Positions 60,441 through 64,000 of a stretch of DNA of 64,000 bases are shown here, piece after piece; position 1 is the stretch's first letter; the number at the start of each line of letters is the position of its first letter. The DNA lies in NCBI RefSeq assembly GCF_020509005.1, contig NC_063013.1, positions 930,001 to 994,000 on the forward strand. The letters run 5' to 3'. The position numbers and the translations under genes are program-made. This DNA is from Fulvia fulva (lineage: Eukaryota; Ascomycota; Dothideomycetes; Mycosphaerellales; Mycosphaerellaceae). Below the pieces are notes generated by a model. That model was not told the DNA's origin and made no database searches. It saw nothing but the letters and a program-made list of their open reading frames with translations.

Positions 60441-60867
60441 TATCTAACTAGTCCCTACTAGCTACTAAGGTGCTCGGGCTTAATACGATTAGGGTCATTC
60501 CGAAAGACACCGTTACGAATAAGTCGCCTCGAGCCTTACCTCTAATAGAATCTACTCCGTATATATTCGATACTCGAGTAGAGCCTATAGAGCCTATAAT
60601 AATACCTAACTTTGGTTATAAGGATTATACGCGAGTACTAGCCGAAGACAGACGTAGGTCTAGGGCAAGCTAGCTAACTAGGCAATATATCTCTCGAAGG
60701 AAGCCGGTCGAGGATAGTCTTAATAGAGCGAATATTATGTTATCGGATAACGATAGGGCACTAGAGGATAATTAGGCGTTCGCGCGATTATAGAGCCCGA
60801 CAGGCAAGTAGCCTTATAAGGTAGATAACGCTTAGAGGACTAAGGCGTGTTTTAGGAGGGGGGATAC
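60441..60867 (+). pseudogene. Gypsy-2 C-terminal extension after the chromodomain
   Basis: About 140 codons of Gypsy-2 pol continue after the chromodomain, with a stretch still open at 60470-60673, before the polypurine tract at 60854-60863. Gypsy-1 has the corresponding stretch (about 8220-7620). No known domain is recognised; the region is rich in Arg, Pro and acidic residues. Confidence 0.6.
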
Positions 60868-61051
60868 TATCACGGGTAGCCCGCGACCCCCTACTATAGC
60901 TACGTCGGCCCGGCTAAACCGCGGACCTTCCGTATCGGGTTAGCGCGGCTTAGCTTTACTTTATAACTTCGCCGCGCCTCGCGCTCCTCTTTCGTAGCTT
61001 TATAGAATAATAACTATCTCGTTCGGACCCTATAATACGCGCGCCCTTATA
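60868..61051 (+). repeat. Gypsy-2 3' LTR (184 bp)
   Basis: Partner of 51395-51578; followed by TAGGA (61052-61056). Confidence 0.93.
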
Positions 61052-61056
61052 TAGGA

Positions 61057-61510
61057 GGACAATTCCTCTTTAGATTCTTCGCTATCTAGTGAGTCTACTT
61101 AATAGGTACGTACTTTATACCCCGACTCGTTATATCGCTTATAGCGTCGTAGCCTTAGTACTAGCCGAACACTATCTAGCGACTCTCTACTTACTTCCTA
61201 CCTCGTAGTATCCTCTAGAGGTATTAATTACGACGCCTTATTAAAGGTTAGAGACCCTCTAGACTAAATATACTTACGCTTTCGTGCTTTCCGCTATATA
61301 AGGGCCTCGTTAGACTTACGTAGCTTACTAATCTCGCTTCGTATAAGAGCTATCTAATACGCTATCTCTCTACTCCCTCTCTATTGCCCTGTTAAACGAC
61401 CTTCCTCTTTCTACTACGCCTTTCTGAACCCGTAACGACGCTCTAAGACGTAATAATACCTATTATAAACCCTATCTCGTCGAAGTTATAGGTGTCCTAG
61501 TTAATGTTAC
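61057..61510 (-). pseudogene. Fot1/pogo-like (Tc1/mariner) transposase relic
   Basis: Minus-strand reading gives YNFDE-x-GF (61477-61496), the first catalytic Asp region of Fot1/pogo transposases, then VVT..SERR and QGNRE (61379-61393). A C-terminal block SEISKLRKSNEALI..RKARKRKYI (about 61345-61270), typical of fungal pogo transposases, follows with an acidic Ser-rich tail to 61057. The ~200 residues normally between GNREW and the C-terminal block are missing, so this is an internally deleted copy. Its end continues left of Gypsy-2 at 51389. RIP stops present. Confidence 0.7.
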
Positions 61511-61954
61511 GGCCCTAGGCCTAGTAAATAGTTAGCTAGTATATAGATTACGCGACCGCGCGTTACTAGCGCGCCTCGGCTATATATAACCTTAGCGTAC
61601 CTCGCGCTCCTCTTTCCTACGTACCTAGCTACTTTGTATTAACACGATTATAAACCGTTATACTTAGCTAGGTCTCTATATCTATAGAAGAGCTTCGACG
61701 GGATCTATAAGAGCGTAGATTATTAATAACCGCGACAAGAAATCGCGGCGTACGATAGAAGAGTACGACGTAGTATGAGAGACTACCTTAGGCTAAGTAG
61801 TACCTAATGTAGTACGAACCTAAGGATAGCAAGGCTCGCTACTAGCTATCCGCCTAGTAGTACGGCGCGAGTCTATATTTAATATATAGACTTAAGGACA
61901 AACTTAAGAATAGTAGTAGGCTACTAACGACGCCGTCTAGTAGAGACTCGAGAA
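61511..61954. other. Unassigned sequence; possible diverged Gypsy LTR fragment
   Basis: Positions about 61530-61650 share CCTCGCGCTCCTCTTTC and the surrounding layout with the Gypsy-1/2 LTR, suggesting a related, older solo LTR or fragment. The rest (61650-61954) shows no frame and no match that I can see elsewhere in the window. Confidence 0.4.
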
Positions 61955-64000
61955 CTTATAAAGCTTTAGTACTAGGCCTAGGCCTAATATTATAGTCGAT
62001 ATACTATTAGTAAGCCCCGTCGAAGAGCTTAGATTCGAAGAGCCTACCGATATTAACTTCTAGGCCGTCTACGCGGGCGTAGTATTCTTCGATTGCTTAA
62101 CGATTAAAGATGATATATTAGATAGGTTCCTATAAGGTATCCTACTTAGGGCAACCTTACTATTCGACTTTATACTTAATCGGCGGTAGTCCTTTAACGT
62201 CGTTAGGCTCTACGCGGATTCCCCGGATCTTACGGACGGCATAGTCGTTAGAAGGTAGGTTAATAGGCTCGTCGACTTCTACTTTATTAGGAGGACCTAG
62301 TATGTCTTAGTTTTAGTTCGGGAATAGGTCCTTAGCCGACGGCCGAAGGCGTACGGGATAGAAGACGTCGTAGATCTTTATGTTCGTAGGAAGAGCTAGA
62401 CGGTAGGCGTATAAACTAATACGCTCGGTAATCTCAAAAGGACCTAGGTTCTTCTAGTTCAGCTTCTTAGAGGGGCGGTCCGTCTTAATGTTCTTAGAGT
62501 TAAGGTAGACTATATCGCCTACTTAGTAGTCGGGAGCTAGCTAGTAACGACGATTAGCTTGATTCTCGTAGATTGCTTATACGTATACTATCTCGTCATA
62601 AACTTCTTTATAGATCTATAAGAGTATAGTAGCGAACTCGTCTACTACTTACTCGTTTACGTCTTCGGTATATAGGAGAGGTTCTTCTAGTTCTATACCT
62701 ATACGAGGGTAGTAACCTCTCGTAGTATAGAAGGGAGAGTAGCTAGTAGTCTCCGAGTCCTAGTTACGAGTAGCGAACTCTACCGTAGGGATATACTAAG
62801 GCCAATCCTTCTAGTGGTAGTCGACGAAGTAACGAAGGACCTACTCGAGGATAGCGTTCGTAATTTCGGTCTAGCCGTCGGTCTATAGCTAAAAACTGGT
62901 CGAGAGGTTATACTTGATACCTAGGATAGCATACAGACGCTTCTAGAAGTACGAGATGAACTGGGTACCTCTATTAGAGGTGATGCTATCCGGGAGGCCT
63001 TAAAAGCGCCAGACGAATTCGTAGAACAAGCGAGTAGTCTCCTTTACGGTTATGCTCTAGCACGGGATTATATACCGGTCCTTAGAGTAACGGTCTACGA
63101 TCACTAGAAGGGCTTTTACTTTTACGCCGCTAAAGGTCTTACCGTAAGGAAGATCGGTAATAAAGTCTATAGTAATATACTTCTACGGACGATTAGGAGC
63201 CGGGAGAGGGTATAAGAGACCGTAGGGACGGTAGCGGTTAGCTTTAGCTCTTCGGTAAGTAGCGTAGTTTAGTACGTAGCGGCGGACGTCCTTCTAGGAA
63301 TACGGCTACTAGTAATACCTAGCGAGGAGCTTATAGGTCTTAGCTACGCCTAGGTGACCCCTAGAGGCGGAGTCGTAGATAATTTAAAGAATCCTAGCTC
63401 GGATATTAGAGCCTTCGGGCTACGGTACGTAAAGCTTCTTACGGAAGTAGACGACACCTTCCTAGAGCTCGTACTCGGATAGTAAGAAGCCCGGGAATGT
63501 CCTCGCGCTAGATTTAAGGGCCTGAACTAACTCTTAGGCGTCTATATCGGCATCGTACGCTATTCGTACTCGTGCTATAATACCTTCGGGCTACTCTTTA
63601 TTATTAAACCCCTTAAAGTCTAATTCGGATAAGCCGTCGGTCGTTACTAAGCCCTCTTTATTGTCGTTCAAGTCCTTAGCGTCCGAGGCGTATTCTTTAG
63701 GCTCGGATTTATCGTCACTCTCGTTAAGGTAGGTAGGAGCGAGTACGAGAGTAGTAAAGGAAGCGGCGAGCGTAGGCTAGCCGTTCGATAGGTACTCTCG
63801 AAGCTCGGAAGAGAGGTTATACTCTTTAATAACTTGTTACTCTACGATTTGCCGGCCCCCTCTTCGATCAACTAGAGAGTTACTAGGGCGGCGGGTAAGG
63901 GCGTCGGCTATCGAGTTAGCCTTACCGGGCGTATACGAGATTATAAAGTTGAACCGGGAGAGGAACTCGCTCTAGCGGGCCTAGCGACGATTAAGTAGCT
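61955..64000 (-). pseudogene. Gypsy-3 second copy: chromodomain, integrase, part of RNase H (cut by window end)
   Basis: Colinear with 22890-24940 of Gypsy-3 and more heavily RIP-mutated. On the minus strand it covers RNase H remnants, the acidic linker, integrase and chromodomain. The left LTR and polypurine tract are missing: homology starts abruptly at AGCTTTAGTACTAGGC. The right side leaves the window. Confidence 0.88.

Larger units (their letters stand above)
51395..61051 (+). mobile_element. Gypsy-2: chromodomain Ty3/Gypsy retrotransposon, split by chimera 2
   Basis: Same family as Gypsy-1, plus strand. LTRs 51395-51578 and 60868-61051 (184 bp each), TSD TAGGA at 51390-51394 and 61052-61056, polypurine tract AGGAGGGGGG just before the 3' LTR. 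Native length is about 7.2 kb once the chimeric LINE at 54099-56526 is removed. Gag, protease, RT, RNase H, integrase and chromodomain are recognisable; RIP stops prevent translation. It lies within a Fot1/pogo-like transposase relic. Confidence 0.92.

Overview
The window looks like one transposon graveyard from a filamentous ascomycete (Pezizomycotina-type). I found no host gene, tRNA or rRNA. Almost every block is a retrotransposon, and repeated families differ from each other mainly by CpA-to-TpA and TpG-to-TpA transitions while CpG stays abundant. This is the signature of repeat-induced point mutation (RIP). It turns CAG, CAA and TGG codons into stops and destroys nearly all reading frames. 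The only intact genes are the two ORFs of one LINE, LINE-A1 (14347-19312).

Layout: 1-3943 is the 3' end of a LINE-B copy (B2) split by a chimeric insertion (454-3732) made of a 1.08 kb noncoding 'module D' fused to a LINE-C tail. From 3997 comes LINE-A2. It is split at 7435/31188 by a chromodomain Gypsy (Gypsy-1, minus strand, 184 bp LTRs, TSD ATCCT). Gypsy-1 is split in gag by a full-length LINE-B1 (13949-30353). LINE-B1 contains both the intact LINE-A1 and Gypsy-3 (22312-28602, minus strand, ~520 bp LTRs, TSD GGGGC). After the rest of A2 come rearranged pieces of LINE-A (31694-33015) and LINE-A4 (to 37078), which abuts Copia-1 (37079-47590, minus strand, 234 bp LTRs). Copia-1 contains full-length but RIP-killed LINE-A5 (41627-46598). 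A truncated Copia-2 follows (47591 to about 50.4 kb), then a broken Fot1/pogo-like DNA transposon split by Gypsy-2 (51395-61051, plus strand, TSD TAGGA). Gypsy-2 carries a second, nearly unmutated chimera (54099-56526): the same module D fused to a LINE-A tail. The window ends in a second Gypsy-3 copy (61955-64000).

Relative age can be read from the nesting: A2, then Gypsy-1, then LINE-B1, then Gypsy-3 and LINE-A1. The innermost LINE-A1 and the 54.1-56.5 kb chimera are almost free of RIP changes, so they arrived after the last strong round of RIP. The LINE families A, B and C share a (TCTA)n tail, and their 3' UTRs share a small hairpin motif. Their target-site duplications are 11-14 bp and begin with TATA-like sequence.

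The most interesting item is module D. It has the same two ends in both copies but is joined to two different LINE families at two different points. That is what template jumping from a LINE RNA onto a discrete ~1.08 kb RNA would produce, and it resembles the MINE/WEIRD composite elements described in Magnaporthe. All boundaries were read by eye. Those set by LTR ends and target-site duplications should be good to a few bases; the others are approximate.
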